A stretch of DNA of 64,000 nt, taken from assembly GCA_003259005.1 (NCBI GenBank), contig QLII01000001.1, positions 4,232,501 through 4,296,500 on the forward strand. Direction: 5' to 3'. The DNA is from Spirosoma telluris. GTDB taxonomy: Bacteria; Bacteroidota; Bacteroidia; Cytophagales; Spirosomataceae. The notes under the pieces are model-generated. The model saw nothing but the letters and a program-made list of their open reading frames with translations, was not told the origin of the DNA and ran no database searches. Positions 9,736-19,417 of this stretch are shown here, one piece after another (within the stretch, counting starts at the first letter, position 1; each line of letters opens with the position of its first letter). The translations under genes and the position numbers were made by a program.

Positions 9736-12250
9736 TTGATCACGGTTGTCATGGGTAAACACTCAACTCTTAGTTACGGATTCAGTCTGCTTCTATTGCT
9801 TGCCTCGGTGATCGGTTGCCATCGACAAAACAACTCAGCCCGATCAGCGGAAGAGGCAGAAACTTACCAAAAACTAGCGGCCAAGCGCGTCAATTTACCG
9901 AATGGCTGGTCTCTGACTCCACCAGGGCGTAGCCTCGATCTGGATGATTTGCCCCTGAATCTGGTTGTTTCTCCGTCCAAGAAATATCTGGCTGTCACAA
10001 ATAATGGTCAGAGTACCCAAAGCATCACGCTGATTGACGCCAGTACAGAACAGATCCTGGATACGGCTAAAGTGGGCAAATCCTATCTGGGCCTGGCGTT
10101 TAGCGCCGACGAAAAAGTACTCTATGCGTCGGGCGGGAACGACAATAAAATTCTGGTCTATAAAATCGAGAATAGCCAGCTAGTGCCCAACGAGCCAATC
10201 GTATTAGGAAAACCCTGGCCCGTCAAAATCTCGCCAGCGGGTTTATGCGTGGATGATACTAAAAACCGGCTTTACATTGTCACGAAAGAGGATAGCTCTC
10301 TATACATTGCCGATACCCAAACAAAAAAAACGCTGGCTAAACTCAATTTAGGCGCTGCCGCCTACACCTGTTTATTATCGCCGGATAAGAATGAGCTTTT
10401 TGTTTCGCTCTGGGTGGCTCGAAAGTGCTGGTCATCAATGTGAATACACAAACCATATCGGCTCAGATTTCAACCAATAAAAATCCTAACGACCTGCTCC
10501 TCACCCACGACGGCAAGTACCTTTTTGTTGCCAACGGTAATGATAATACGGTAGCTTTGATTGACGTAGCCAAACGGCAAATCATTGAAACCCTAACCAC
10601 CTCGCTCTTCCCGAATGCACCCCTAGGCACGACACCCAATGGCTTAGCTTTGAGTGACGATGAGAAAACACTCTACATTGCCAACGCCGATAACAATTGT
10701 CTCGCGGTATTCGATGTCAGCCGGAAAGGGCACAGCCAGTCGAGCGGCTTTATTCCCACCGGCTGGTATCCTACATCCGTTAAAGTGATTGGTTCTAAAA
10801 TCTTCGTCACCAATGGAAAAGGGTTTTCATCGAAAGCCAACCCCCGTGGCCCTAATCCGGTACGCACCCGTACCCCACAGCAGGTAGGCCCTAACCCACA
10901 GGCAAACCCCGGACCCGTGCAGTATATTGCCGGGTTATTTAAAGGAACGCTCTCGATCATCGACACGCCCGATATCGAAACACTGGCGGCTTACTCGCGG
11001 CTAGTCTATGCCAACACGCCGTACACAAAAAGCAAAGAGCTACAGGCAGAAGGCGAAGTGGGAAACCCAATTCCAATGCAGGTGAGCAGGAACGGCTCAC
11101 AATCACCCATCAAGTATGTGTTTTATATCATCAAAGAGAATCGTACCTACGACCAGATTTTGGGGATATGAAGGAAGGGAATGGCGATCCTGCTCTTTGC
11201 CTGTTCCCGGAGAAAGTGACGCCTAATCAACATGCATTAGCGAAAGAATTTGTGCTGCTGGATAATTTCTACGTCGACGCCGAAGTCAGTGCGGATGGAC
11301 ATAACTGGTCCTCGGCGGCTTATGCCAATGATTACGTTGAAAAAAACTGGGTAACAAGTTATGGCGGACGGGGTGGCACCTATGATTATGAAGGCCAGAA
11401 AGAAATTGCGCACCCACGCGATGGATTCATCTGGGATCATTGCCAGCGGGCGGGTATTTCGTTTCGGAGTTACGGTTGGTTTGTGGATGGCAAACCCAAT
11501 ATTAAAGTGCTGGATGGCCATTACTGTCCTGAATTTAAAGGCTTTAATCTGGGCTATATGGACACGGATCGGGAGGAAGCCTGGGAAAAAGATTTCGATG
11601 CGTTAGTGGCCAACAAGACATTACCCAGACTCAATACGTTACGTTTGGGGAACGATCATACATCGGGGGCCAAAATCGGCTTACCTACGCCCGATGCCGC
11701 CGTTGCAGACAATGATTTAGCGGTTGGCAAATTCGTTGAGCACTTGTCTAAAAGCCCTATCTGGAATGAATCGGTGGTGTTTATTCTGGAAGATGATGCC
11801 CAAAACGGCCCTGACCATGTTGATGCCCATCGTTCTATTGCGTTTATGGCGGGTGGGTTTGTAAAGCGCGGGTACGTCGATCATACGATGTACTCAACCT
11901 CGGGCATGTTACGCACCATCGAATTAATTTTGGGGCTCAAGCCAATGAGCCAGTACGATGCGGCTGCTACGCCCATGTGGCGCTGTTTTGCGAAGAAAGC
12001 CGACGCTACGCCCTTCAACGTACGGGAAGCAGGAGTTGATCTGAATCAGAAAAACGTAGCCGTCAATATCAATTCCAAACGGTCATCGCTGTTTAACCTG
12101 ACCCGCCCCGACGACATTGACGACCGTATTTTCAGCGAGATTGTGTGGCAAACGGTGCGCGGAGCCAAAAGCATTATGCCTGCCCCTCGCCGGGGAGCCT
12201 TTGTTCGATTAGGTAAAGGCGAAGAGGAAGAAGAGGACGATGATGATTAG
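9736..12250 (+). CDS. YncE-like propeller / phosphoesterase fusion lipoprotein 2 (two 1-bp frame breaks)
   Basis: Paralog of the preceding gene. Adding one G at 10412-10414 and one at 11162-11165 gives a single protein of 838 residues. A lipoprotein signal (LLLLLASVIGC) is followed by propeller repeats (YLFVANGNDNTVALIDV, YIANADNNCLAVFDV). A phosphoesterase domain follows, with IKENRTYDQILGDMKEGNG spanning the second repair, plus LGNDHTSG and LEDDAQNGPDHVDAHRS. The tail is again strongly acidic (GEEEEEDDDD). ATG 9736 or 9751 are both possible starts. The frame breaks fall in the same motif region where the paralog is intact, which supports missing bases over decay. Confidence 0.85.
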
Positions 12251-12251
12251 A

Positions 12252-12288
12252 AACTGAAGTACCAACCGTCCCGGTCGGTACTTCAGTT
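12252..12288. terminator. Bidirectional terminator hairpin
   Basis: Arms AACTGAAGTACCAACCG (12252-12268) and 12272-12288 pair over 17 bp with one mismatch and a 3-nt loop. It separates the convergent phosphoesterase and LytTR genes and overlaps the LytTR stop codon. Confidence 0.8.
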
Positions 12289-13090
12289 AAACAATTTTAC
12301 CCGAATTGACGTAGAAATCAGACAGTAGGGCCAGGAACTCTTCTTTCCGTCGGCGCGACACTTCCACTTCCGTATTATCGCTCAACCAGACTTGTCCGCC
12401 ATCGCCTTTAACGTAGCGCTTGATGTGTTCGAGATTGACGATGTTGGACTGATGAACCCGGAAGAAATAATAATTGTCCATTATCTCTTCGTACTCTTTT
12501 AGCAGCCGTGATACCACAATTGGTTTGCTGCCGACCAGATGAAATTTAGTATACGACCCAAGCGATTCGCACTGGATAATATCGGTCATCTGCACAAAAT
12601 GTATGCCTCCGGCTGTAGGTAGAGCAATGCGCTGGTGCAGGTTCTTAGTCCGTTGGCTCAGGCTGGATTGACGCGGCTCGTCGATATACTCCTGCAAAAT
12701 TTTCACCTGCTGCGGGCTGACGCCTACCAACTGGGCTTTATATTTTCCGACTGCCACCTGAAGCTCATCAGGGTCGATGGGTTTGAGCAGATAATCAATA
12801 GCGCTGAGCCGAAACGCCCGAATGGCATACTCCTGATAGGCGGTCGTAAAAATAACCCCAAACTCAGCTTTCCCGAAAGCCGCCAGTAAATCAAAACCTG
12901 TTTTCCCCGGCATCTGAATATCCAGAAAAATCAGATCAGGTTTCTCATTTTTGATAAGCTCGATGCCCAAGTCTACGTTTTTGGCTTCGCCAACCAGGTC
13001 AACATCAGGACAGAGCAATTGCAATAAGTTTGATAGAGCCTGGCGGGCATTAGTTTCATCGTCTATAATAACAGCACGGAGTTTTTTCAT
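12287..13090 (-). CDS. LytTR-family response regulator
   Basis: Two-domain transcription factor of 267 residues. The receiver domain has the acidic pocket (IIDDE, about residues 8-12), phospho-acceptor Asp57 (FLDIQMPG), the switch Thr (IFTTAY) and Lys (LLKPID). The C-terminal LytTR DNA-binding domain (about 160-260) has RVHQSNIVNLEHIKRYVKGDGG and a terminal RRRKEEFL segment. No histidine kinase lies next to it, so its partner (usually a LytS/YehU-type kinase in this phylum) must be elsewhere. Target genes are unknown. Confidence 0.92.
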   Translation of the reverse strand: MKKLRAVIIDDETNARQALSNLLQLLCPDVDLVGEAKNVDLGIELIKNEKPDLIFLDIQMPGKTGFDLLAAFGKAEFGVIFTTAYQEYAIRAFRLSAIDYLLKPIDPDELQVAVGKYKAQLVGVSPQQVKILQEYIDEPRQSSLSQRTKNLHQRIALPTAGGIHFVQMTDIIQCESLGSYTKFHLVGSKPIVVSRLLKEYEEIMDNYYFFRVHQSNIVNLEHIKRYVKGDGGQVWLSDNTEVEVSRRRKEEFLALLSDFYVNSGKIV

Positions 13091-13160
13091 AAGGCTAGGT
13101 TTTCAAGGTGCAGCAACTATCCTTGGCGTACTAAATATGCGCAAAAAACAGGAGGTTTTA

Positions 13161-13309
13161 TCACACACTAAAGAAGACCAAAACAAAAAGAATGATCAAT
13201 GTAATAACCACCAGTACAATCCAGTCAAATCCTTTTTCGACAAACTTAAAAACTCTTTTGACAATGAATCCTGGCCATTTTTCTTCCTAAACTGATCGTC
13301 CTCTTTCAT
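13161..13309 (-). CDS. Small single-span membrane protein, about 49 residues (1-bp frame break)
   Basis: Too short to be called automatically. From the ATG at 13309 the frame reads MKEDDQFRKK and, after adding one A to the run near 13279-13283, continues KWPGFIVKRVFKFVEKGFDW, then a strongly hydrophobic helix (IVLVVITLIILFVLVFF) ending SV-stop at 13161. The basic juxtamembrane stretch before the helix suggests an inner-membrane protein. Without the added base the frame stops early and the hydrophobic run is lost. It sits about 70 bp upstream of the LytTR gene on the same strand and could be its upstream partner. No family is recognised. Confidence 0.45.
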
Positions 13310-13457
13310 ACCTTCACCCTCCTTTTCCTGTACTGGATAAATACCCGTAAAGATGTGCCAATAACAGATCTTGGTTTAGCTAACTTGATACCTGGGGGTT
13401 AACGGGTAGAAAACGGTGGAATTGACTTGATATATGGTTAACGTGATAGCCAGTCTC

Positions 13458-14303
13458 ATGAAACTACTGATTCTTCTTTTTTCCTTACTGATCATTAATA
13501 CGGCCCTTTCTCAAACAACCCCACCCCGGCTCATTATCCGTGGTGACGATATGGGTTATGCACAGGGCGGGAACGAAGCGCTCATAAAGTGCTATAAAGA
13601 AGGCATCGAAACATCCATTGAGGTACTTGTACCTTCACCCTGGTTCCCGGAAGCGGTCAGTTTGCTGGCTGAAAACTCATCGATCGATGTAGGTATTCAC
13701 CTGACCCTCAGCAGTGAATGGGATAATATCAAATGGCGACCCATATCCGATTGCCCTAGCCTGAAAGATGCCGACGGGTATTTTTATCCGATGATTTACC
13801 CGAATAAAAACTACCCTAAACGCTCTGTTGTCGAGAATAACTGGCAGTTGGCCGATGTTGAAAAGGAATTTCGGGCGCAGATTGAGCTGGCATTAAAAAA
13901 GATACCCCGTATTAGTCATCTATCGGGTCACATGGGCTGCACAGGTATGGGAGACGATGTAAAAACACTCGTTAAAAAGCTGGCGAAAGAGTATAAGCTC
14001 GACATTATGCCCAATGAGCTGGGTGTAGCAAACATAAGCTATGTGGGTGCTCATGCGACCTCACAGGAGAAAATTGAAAGCTTTATAAAAATGCTCGAAA
14101 GCCTGGAAGCGGGCAAAACGTATCTGTTTGTCGACCATCCCGGACTCGATACGCCAGAGCTTCGGGCTATTCATCATATTGGCTATGAGCAGGTCGCCAT
14201 CGACCGGCAGGGCGTAACCGATTGCTGGACAAACCCTAAAGTGAAGGCCCTGATCAAAACTAAAGGTATCCAGTTGATTAGCTACAAAGACCTGGCGAAG
14301 TAA
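13458..14303 (+). CDS. ChbG/HpnK (YdjC-like) carbohydrate deacetylase, secreted
   Basis: Secreted member of the YdjC/ChbG/HpnK deacetylase family, metal-dependent enzymes that remove acetyl groups from N-acetylated sugars; 281 residues. The ATG at 13458 gives a signal peptide (KLLILLFSLLIINTALSQ). Metal-site residues are visible: the Asp pair RGDDMG (30-31), H81 (GIHLTL) and H154/H158 (SHLSGHMG). The stop codon lies inside the left arm of a hairpin. The substrate is not determined by sequence. Confidence 0.85.
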   Translation: MKLLILLFSLLIINTALSQTTPPRLIIRGDDMGYAQGGNEALIKCYKEGIETSIEVLVPSPWFPEAVSLLAENSSIDVGIHLTLSSEWDNIKWRPISDCPSLKDADGYFYPMIYPNKNYPKRSVVENNWQLADVEKEFRAQIELALKKIPRISHLSGHMGCTGMGDDVKTLVKKLAKEYKLDIMPNELGVANISYVGAHATSQEKIESFIKMLESLEAGKTYLFVDHPGLDTPELRAIHHIGYEQVAIDRQGVTDCWTNPKVKALIKTKGIQLISYKDLAK

Positions 14304-14377
14304 AGAGCGAAAGGGTAAATGAGCGAATAGTTACCGGAGGGCTTCACTCTTTCACTCATTCGCCCTTTCGCTCTTTA
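14301..14377. terminator. Inverted repeat between convergent genes, GAGCGAAAGGG words
   Basis: Arms 14301-14325 and 14353-14377 match at 22 of 25 positions around a 27-nt loop. The left arm begins with the YdjC stop codon TAA and the right arm ends 3 bases before the radical SAM stop. Confidence 0.7.
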
Positions 14378-14379
14378 CC

Positions 14380-15402
14380 CTAGGCCCACACTTTTGTCCC
14401 TTCCGTGCAATTTCGGCACATCTCGATTTCGGAGCGGGAACGAAACAGCGTTTCGCGGAAGTCCTGGTAAGCTGAACCATGCCAGAGATCAGCGAAGGAT
14501 TGGGTCTGTAAATCACCGAGCCGGTGATGAGCATCCTTGTCGAAGCAACAGGGCACAACGAGGCCATCCCAGGTAATGACACAGGAGTGCCACATTTTCC
14601 AGCAATGATCCCCGAAACCGTTCTTGATTCGATAAGTGCCGTCGGTCTGGGGAGCATAGCGACTGTATTGATCCATCGTCGGAATCAAATCGGAACCTTG
14701 TTCGTATTCGTAAATCTGAGCCGTTTTCAGCCCCACTTCATCGACACCTAATTCGCGGGCTAGTTTTTTAACTTCGGCAATCTGGTGCTGATTAGGTTTC
14801 ACAACCAGAAATTGAAAGACGACATGGGGCGTCCGGGATTTCAGTTCTTTTTTCCAGCGCAGGATGTTCTTCGTGCCTTCGAGGACTTTTTCCAGCTTCC
14901 CTCCCACCCGGTACTGCTGATACACTTCCTGCGTGGTACCATCAATCGAAATAATGAGTCGATCCAGTCCCGACTCAACCGTTTTGCGAGCATTGGCATC
15001 GGTCAGGTAATGTGCATTGGTACTGGTGGCGGTGTAGATGTTACGCTCAGTGGCGTAGCGTACCAGCTCCAGAAACTGCGGGTGCAGATACGGTTCGCCC
15101 TGAAAGTAAAAAATCAGATAGAGCAGGGTATCGTGGAGTTCGTCGATGGTGCGTTTGTAAAGGTCTTCGCCCAGCATACCGGTTGGGCGGGTGAAGGACC
15201 GCAGACCGCTGGGACATTCGGGACAACGCAGATTGCAACTCGTGGTCGGTTCAAACGAGATCGACATGGGCAAACCTCGCTGCACCGGGCGACCCGTCTG
15301 TTTTGCAACGTAATAGCTGGACAGCACTTTCAGCGCATTGGCCACCCGTTTGGGTGTCAGTTTAGAAGCGAAATTAAGGCCGTCGAGTACGTTGCGATTC
15401 AT
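14380..15402 (-). CDS. Radical SAM / SPASM domain protein
   Basis: Protein of 340 residues. The radical SAM [4Fe-4S] motif CNLRCPEC (Cys56, Cys60, Cys63) opens the barrel. A SAM-binding GEP motif (FQGEPYLHP) and the LIISIDGTTQEVYQQYR strand follow. The C-terminus has a SPASM-type cysteine cluster (CWKMWHSC, VVPCCFDKDAHHRLGDL, MCRNC) for auxiliary iron-sulfur clusters. Such enzymes modify peptides or small molecules. No precursor peptide gene is evident within 500 bp, so the substrate is unknown. Confidence 0.9.
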   Translation of the reverse strand: MNRNVLDGLNFASKLTPKRVANALKVLSSYYVAKQTGRPVQRGLPMSISFEPTTSCNLRCPECPSGLRSFTRPTGMLGEDLYKRTIDELHDTLLYLIFYFQGEPYLHPQFLELVRYATERNIYTATSTNAHYLTDANARKTVESGLDRLIISIDGTTQEVYQQYRVGGKLEKVLEGTKNILRWKKELKSRTPHVVFQFLVVKPNQHQIAEVKKLARELGVDEVGLKTAQIYEYEQGSDLIPTMDQYSRYAPQTDGTYRIKNGFGDHCWKMWHSCVITWDGLVVPCCFDKDAHHRLGDLQTQSFADLWHGSAYQDFRETLFRSRSEIEMCRNCTEGTKVWA

Positions 15403-15427
15403 GCAAACAAAGGTACGGTTGAAAGCG

Positions 15428-15907
15428 CTACCGGAACACCTTTTTCAAATCAATCGAAATACCGTTGGTGGGATCTGTGAGGAGGTTATTATGGAAAACG
15501 AGTTCTTCAGCATTTGGTTGTAATATTACCACTGTGCGAAATAACGGTTGTACGAGCCAGTATGATTTAGTTCCAGCGGAAAAATAATCCTGCGCCTTGG
15601 CCGTCAGCTCTGTGTCGGATTGAGAAGGTGAAACAATTTCAATAACCGTTAGCGGCACTTCGCTCTCTTTTACCTCATCCTGCTGCCAGTTGGATGCTTC
15701 CGCCGGAAAAATGCTCAAATCGGGTACTAATGGTGGATTCGGGGACGCCAACGATTGTTCACTGCGAACGTCGTATTGATCTTCATAAAAAACTAATAGC
15801 TCTTTCGACAGGCGAGCCTGTATGCGTGAATGATTCTTGCTGGGCATGGGTTTACCTCTCTCAATCTCATAATCCGTCAGTGCGGGCTGTTCAACAACTG
15901 CTTCCAT
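15428..15907 (-). CDS. Uma2 family (DUF820) protein A
   Basis: Protein of 159 residues of the Uma2/DUF820 family, which has a PD-(D/E)XK nuclease-like fold. Visible family signatures are VPDLSIFPAE, LTVIEIVSPSQSDTEL (catalytic-type E) and KAQDYFSAGTKSYWLVQP. Members are common in cyanobacteria and Bacteroidota; their biological role is not settled. A second, more divergent copy lies immediately upstream on the same strand. Confidence 0.85.
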   Translation of the reverse strand: MEAVVEQPALTDYEIERGKPMPSKNHSRIQARLSKELLVFYEDQYDVRSEQSLASPNPPLVPDLSIFPAEASNWQQDEVKESEVPLTVIEIVSPSQSDTELTAKAQDYFSAGTKSYWLVQPLFRTVVILQPNAEELVFHNNLLTDPTNGISIDLKKVFR

Positions 15908-15978
15908 TTCGTTGACTGATTTATTTCAAAAAGTTAGTTTACTACGATTAAACTCTAGGCCCATTGCTAGTCATCTCC

Positions 15979-16524
15979 TCACCCTAGTAACTCATTTACC
16001 GAAATACTGAAATCTTCTAGAACAGGCCGAGCCGAACAGATGTCATCATCGGAGCAGATTTGTACGATTTTGCGGGAAGTGTAAATATGGACTTCCTGAT
16101 TTTCCGGGAAGATGTGCCAAACTACCTGTACGCCAGCCTTAAAATACTCGATTCGTTTAGCTTCTACCTTTTCACTCTCGTCAGTCGGAGAAATCACTTC
16201 GATACAAAACGCTGGAATGGGTTCATCGTCTTCATTGCGAATCTGCTCATCCGAAAAGTAGGCCATGTCAGGCCGTCGCATCTGAATACCACTCAGCATC
16301 ACGTCCTGTTCGCAGATTAGTTCACCGCCAGCCTTATGAGCATTTGTTTGTAAAAAAAGTCGATTAAGAGCCTTAATTAATTTAAGGTGTTTACGCTTCA
16401 TACCCGCGAATTTGATCAGTTCCCCATCATTCCATTCATATTTAGAGCCATCTACCGGTTCGAAACGGAGGAATTCTTCGAATGTAGTCGGTAACGCACT
16501 CGTTTGAGATTGAGTCGGTATCAT
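15979..16524 (-). CDS. Uma2 family (DUF820) protein B
   Basis: Second Uma2-type protein, 181 residues. Signatures are RRPDMAYFSDEQ, IPAFCIEVISPTDESEKVEAKRIEYFKAGVQVVWHIFPENQEVHIY. It is divergent from the neighbouring copy, so the pair is an old duplication or two independent arrivals. The gap between them is about 70 bp on the same strand, so co-transcription is likely. Confidence 0.85.
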   Translation of the reverse strand: MIPTQSQTSALPTTFEEFLRFEPVDGSKYEWNDGELIKFAGMKRKHLKLIKALNRLFLQTNAHKAGGELICEQDVMLSGIQMRRPDMAYFSDEQIRNEDDEPIPAFCIEVISPTDESEKVEAKRIEYFKAGVQVVWHIFPENQEVHIYTSRKIVQICSDDDICSARPVLEDFSISVNELLG

Positions 16525-16582
16525 GATCGTACACTAATGCTCGTGAACTATATTCTGCAATATACCCCAAACGATGGGTTAG

Positions 16583-18619
16583 TCAAGCTTGTTCCATCCG
16601 CCAAATTCGGCAACCTTCTTCCTCAAAAACCACCTCCCCCTTAGGCAGTTCGGCCATTGTTTTTGGCAGGCTGCCTGTCATGCTAGCCGCAAAAATGTAG
16701 CCTGGCCGGTCCGCCGGTGCGGTGGACTCGCCCGTAGGATCATCATGCGTCCATGCAAGATAGCTCCCCTCTCCTTTTTTTAAGGAGAGGGGCTGGGGGT
16801 GAGGTGCAACCAGCCATTTGGTCTCTTTCCCCGCAATTTCAGGCCAGATACGTTCGGCAAACAGACGCATGCGTGAGATGGCGTCAAATTGATCGGCGTT
16901 TTGGCCCCAGATAAATGGGCCGTGCGTCACTTTGTCGGGCAGGCGGTCATCTTCAATCCAAAATACGTAAAGTTTTGAGTATTCTTCGTTAGCACCCCGC
17001 TGTTCGTGCAGATTACGCACCTCGAAACCCAGGCCGATATAACTGGGCATATCGGTTAGAAAAAGGGCGGTAAAGTAGCGAAACAGGTTGCCCGTGCGAT
17101 AGAACTCATCGAATCGGGGGTCGTCTTTATCAGCCGTTATCACCGTAAAGTTGGGTGCAAACCGGCGCGTTTTCAGGTAGGTGTAATAGGCTGCCAGCTG
17201 GTGTTTAAATAAGTCAGAGCCAACCACCATCGCCTGCAAATCGCCCAGCGTCGAGTCGGCTTCAATGGCTTCGAGGTGGTCGAGTTCGTTGCCATAACCC
17301 ATTGTATCGGGCGGGGCCAGGAACGTCTCAGCAAAAAACGCATAATAGGGCGCTCCATTGGCCTGAACGTATTTTTTGATAGCCCGCAATGGGTCATAAT
17401 AGTCTCCGATCACCGCAGGAACACCACCCGGCTGCATTTGCACGTGCGCCATATCACCCCGCATAAAGTCGAAGTTATACGCACGCTGACAGTCATGCAC
17501 TTTGCGGCAAATGTATTGCCAGGCAGGCAGGTTCGGCCGGTCGAAATCAAGCTCCCAGTTTTGGTTATTGTCTTTCGATTCATAGAAACGATAGCGGGCC
17601 AATGGGCCAAATACCCGCGACATGGCTTCGGGCTTATCAAAAGCATATTCGTACCAAATCTGACCGGCATCATCGACGGTGAAAGTCGTTTCGTCGATGT
17701 GAAGACCCCGATAAGGAGGAGCCATCGTCATCGGCAAGGTCTCGAATCCCTGCTCAACAAGGTAACGAATTAACGCCACTCGCCGACTCAATCGGCCAGC
17801 ATAGTCGTGGGGGTTACCAAAGAGAATACGCAGGCGCTGGTCATCGGTCAGAATGGCGATTTCAGTCGAGAAGAAAACGTCTTTAGCGAAGGTGAGTGGG
17901 GTGCCATCGGCGGCCCCGCGAAATTTCAAAAACTGCCAGATGGCATCTTCTACGTACTTATAAACAAAACTGGAATGATCAGCCAGTTCCGTTGGTTTAC
18001 CCGACTTCACATCGCGCTGCACCCACTCGAATAAGGAAGGACAAGCCAGTACCATTTCCGAAAATCGGTCTGTGTGCGGAATAACATCCATGCCCACCGT
18101 GCGGCCCATGGCATGGAGCAGGTTTATGACTACTTTAAGCTGCTTTTCAACGGTATTAAGAGCGGGTATGAAACTGGCCAGTGCCACATCGAAAAACTCC
18201 GGGTTAATTTGCCAGCTCACCATGCCATACAAACTACCGACCACGCCCGGTTCCCAAATAGGCAACAGGTGAATGCTATCGTGACTGGCTGGAATTGTTA
18301 GAACATAGTTAATAATATTCCAGAACGACCCAATAGTCCGGACGTTTACGCCAACCATATTACTCCGTTTAAGCCACGAACCATCCGAATAAATCGAGGC
18401 TGGGCTTTCAATCGTTTCGGCAGGATTTAATGCCCGACGAAGGCTATCGTTCCCCAATCGTTTGTGCAGAATTTCGAGCGTCTGATAGACCGAAAACTGC
18501 ACCGCGGTTTGAGGCAACAGGTTAGGAATAAACGACAATTGACCAGACTGATAGGTCTCGGTATACCTCCGATAGTGCTGATACCAGTCGGCTTGTAGAT
18601 TGGCGATAGAGCTGGACAT
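16583..18619 (-). CDS. Alpha-amylase-like (GH13-type barrel) protein with in-frame palindromic insert
   Basis: Protein of 678 residues, no signal peptide. Motifs reminiscent of the GH13 barrel occur in order: VGMDVIPHTDRFSE (175-188, like region I), FDFMRGDMAHV (like region II with the nucleophile Asp), YAFFAETFL (like region III with Glu) and VITADKDDPRF (like region IV). The family resemblance is distant, so substrate and activity are open. Near the C-terminus (about 605-619) the residues HPQPLSLKKGEGS are encoded by an interspersed palindromic repeat; the frame continues normally after it. The gene stands alone. Confidence 0.6.
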   Translation of the reverse strand: MSSSIANLQADWYQHYRRYTETYQSGQLSFIPNLLPQTAVQFSVYQTLEILHKRLGNDSLRRALNPAETIESPASIYSDGSWLKRSNMVGVNVRTIGSFWNIINYVLTIPASHDSIHLLPIWEPGVVGSLYGMVSWQINPEFFDVALASFIPALNTVEKQLKVVINLLHAMGRTVGMDVIPHTDRFSEMVLACPSLFEWVQRDVKSGKPTELADHSSFVYKYVEDAIWQFLKFRGAADGTPLTFAKDVFFSTEIAILTDDQRLRILFGNPHDYAGRLSRRVALIRYLVEQGFETLPMTMAPPYRGLHIDETTFTVDDAGQIWYEYAFDKPEAMSRVFGPLARYRFYESKDNNQNWELDFDRPNLPAWQYICRKVHDCQRAYNFDFMRGDMAHVQMQPGGVPAVIGDYYDPLRAIKKYVQANGAPYYAFFAETFLAPPDTMGYGNELDHLEAIEADSTLGDLQAMVVGSDLFKHQLAAYYTYLKTRRFAPNFTVITADKDDPRFDEFYRTGNLFRYFTALFLTDMPSYIGLGFEVRNLHEQRGANEEYSKLYVFWIEDDRLPDKVTHGPFIWGQNADQFDAISRMRLFAERIWPEIAGKETKWLVAPHPQPLSLKKGEGSYLAWTHDDPTGESTAPADRPGYIFAASMTGSLPKTMAELPKGEVVFEEEGCRIWRMEQA
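16764..16806. repeat. REP-like palindrome inside a coding sequence
   Basis: CCCCTCTCCTT (16766-16776) and AAGGAGAGGGG (16782-16792) form a perfect 11-bp stem with a T5 loop, followed by CTGGGGGTGAGG. Translations of this element (HPQPLSLK...GE) are familiar from many unrelated bacterial genes. Here it adds residues in frame near the C-terminus of the amylase-like protein. Confidence 0.75.
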
Positions 18620-18753
18620 AGAGCAAATGTAAACGCACTTTTTATAAAACCAAATGCCTGTCTTTGTGTCATTTAGACACGTACGACATCTTTTGGCAAT
18701 TATACAGGTACCTTACTTCCGCTAATTTCTTCGTTCTGATGATAGCTTTCGGT

Positions 18754-19329
18754 TCAATACGTTTGTAGTACTTTTAAGCGATGGTTTTTATTGATACGAA
18801 TATGCGGATTACTGATAAGATGAAATAGTATACCACTGAGTACCAGGGTTCCAACAACAGGCAACGTATTACTATAAAAGCCTCTATTGTTCACCACGTC
18901 GGCTAGCAAATACACCCCTCCGGCAATCGGGAAGAGGGTTCCTGCCGCCGTAACGAACGGAATCCGCCTGTGGAGCATAATCGTTTTTACTTCATCGAAC
19001 CGGAAGGTTACGGGTTCATCGCGATTCATGACTTCGTTAGCCATCAGGATGCTGAACGTACTGTCTGTCACATCATAAAGCTGTTCGTTATATTTCTCAC
19101 CCCGCGCTTTGAAGTGCAGATCATCGCCAATAAAATAACGATACCGATGGAAGCCCCCAAGCGTATGATTTACATCGAGAGCGAGGTAGCGGGAAGGGCG
19201 AAGCAGAGCGGCATACGCAGTACCCTTTCGTTGTAAAAGCTGTTCGGTCGTGAGCGTATCCTGCGGCTGTGCATACACAGCTGAAACTACGAACAAACAA
19301 ACCAGAACCAGATAGGAGCGAAAAATCAT
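18754..19329 (-). CDS. Hypothetical exported protein
   Basis: Protein of 191 residues from the ATG at 19329, chosen because it opens a signal peptide (IFRSYLVLVCLFVVSAVYAQ). The mature part has a soluble region (GGFHRYRYFIGDDLHFKARG, EPVTFRFDEVKTIML). Two hydrophobic stretches follow (TAAGTLFPIAGGVYLLADVV and LPVVGTLVLSGILFHLI). The pattern suggests an envelope protein. No domain is recognised. It lies downstream of the DUF4139 gene on the same strand, across a long hairpin. Confidence 0.65.
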   Translation of the reverse strand: MIFRSYLVLVCLFVVSAVYAQPQDTLTTEQLLQRKGTAYAALLRPSRYLALDVNHTLGGFHRYRYFIGDDLHFKARGEKYNEQLYDVTDSTFSILMANEVMNRDEPVTFRFDEVKTIMLHRRIPFVTAAGTLFPIAGGVYLLADVVNNRGFYSNTLPVVGTLVLSGILFHLISNPHIRINKNHRLKVLQTY

Positions 19330-19417
19330 AGTATTAAGAAACAAATCAGGTGGTTTCGGTAATAAAGCCAAAACTACCTGATTTGTTTCTTAAAAAAATG
19401 TTAAACGGGAAAGACGT

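Noticed and set aside
14785..15480. 231-residue plus-strand frame opposite the radical SAM gene
   Set aside because: Antisense shadow; the minus-strand frame has the CxxxCxxC and SPASM cysteines.
14380..15907. Radical SAM plus Uma2 as a RiPP or defence cluster
   Set aside because: No precursor peptide, transporter or defence partner is visible; adjacency alone is not enough.
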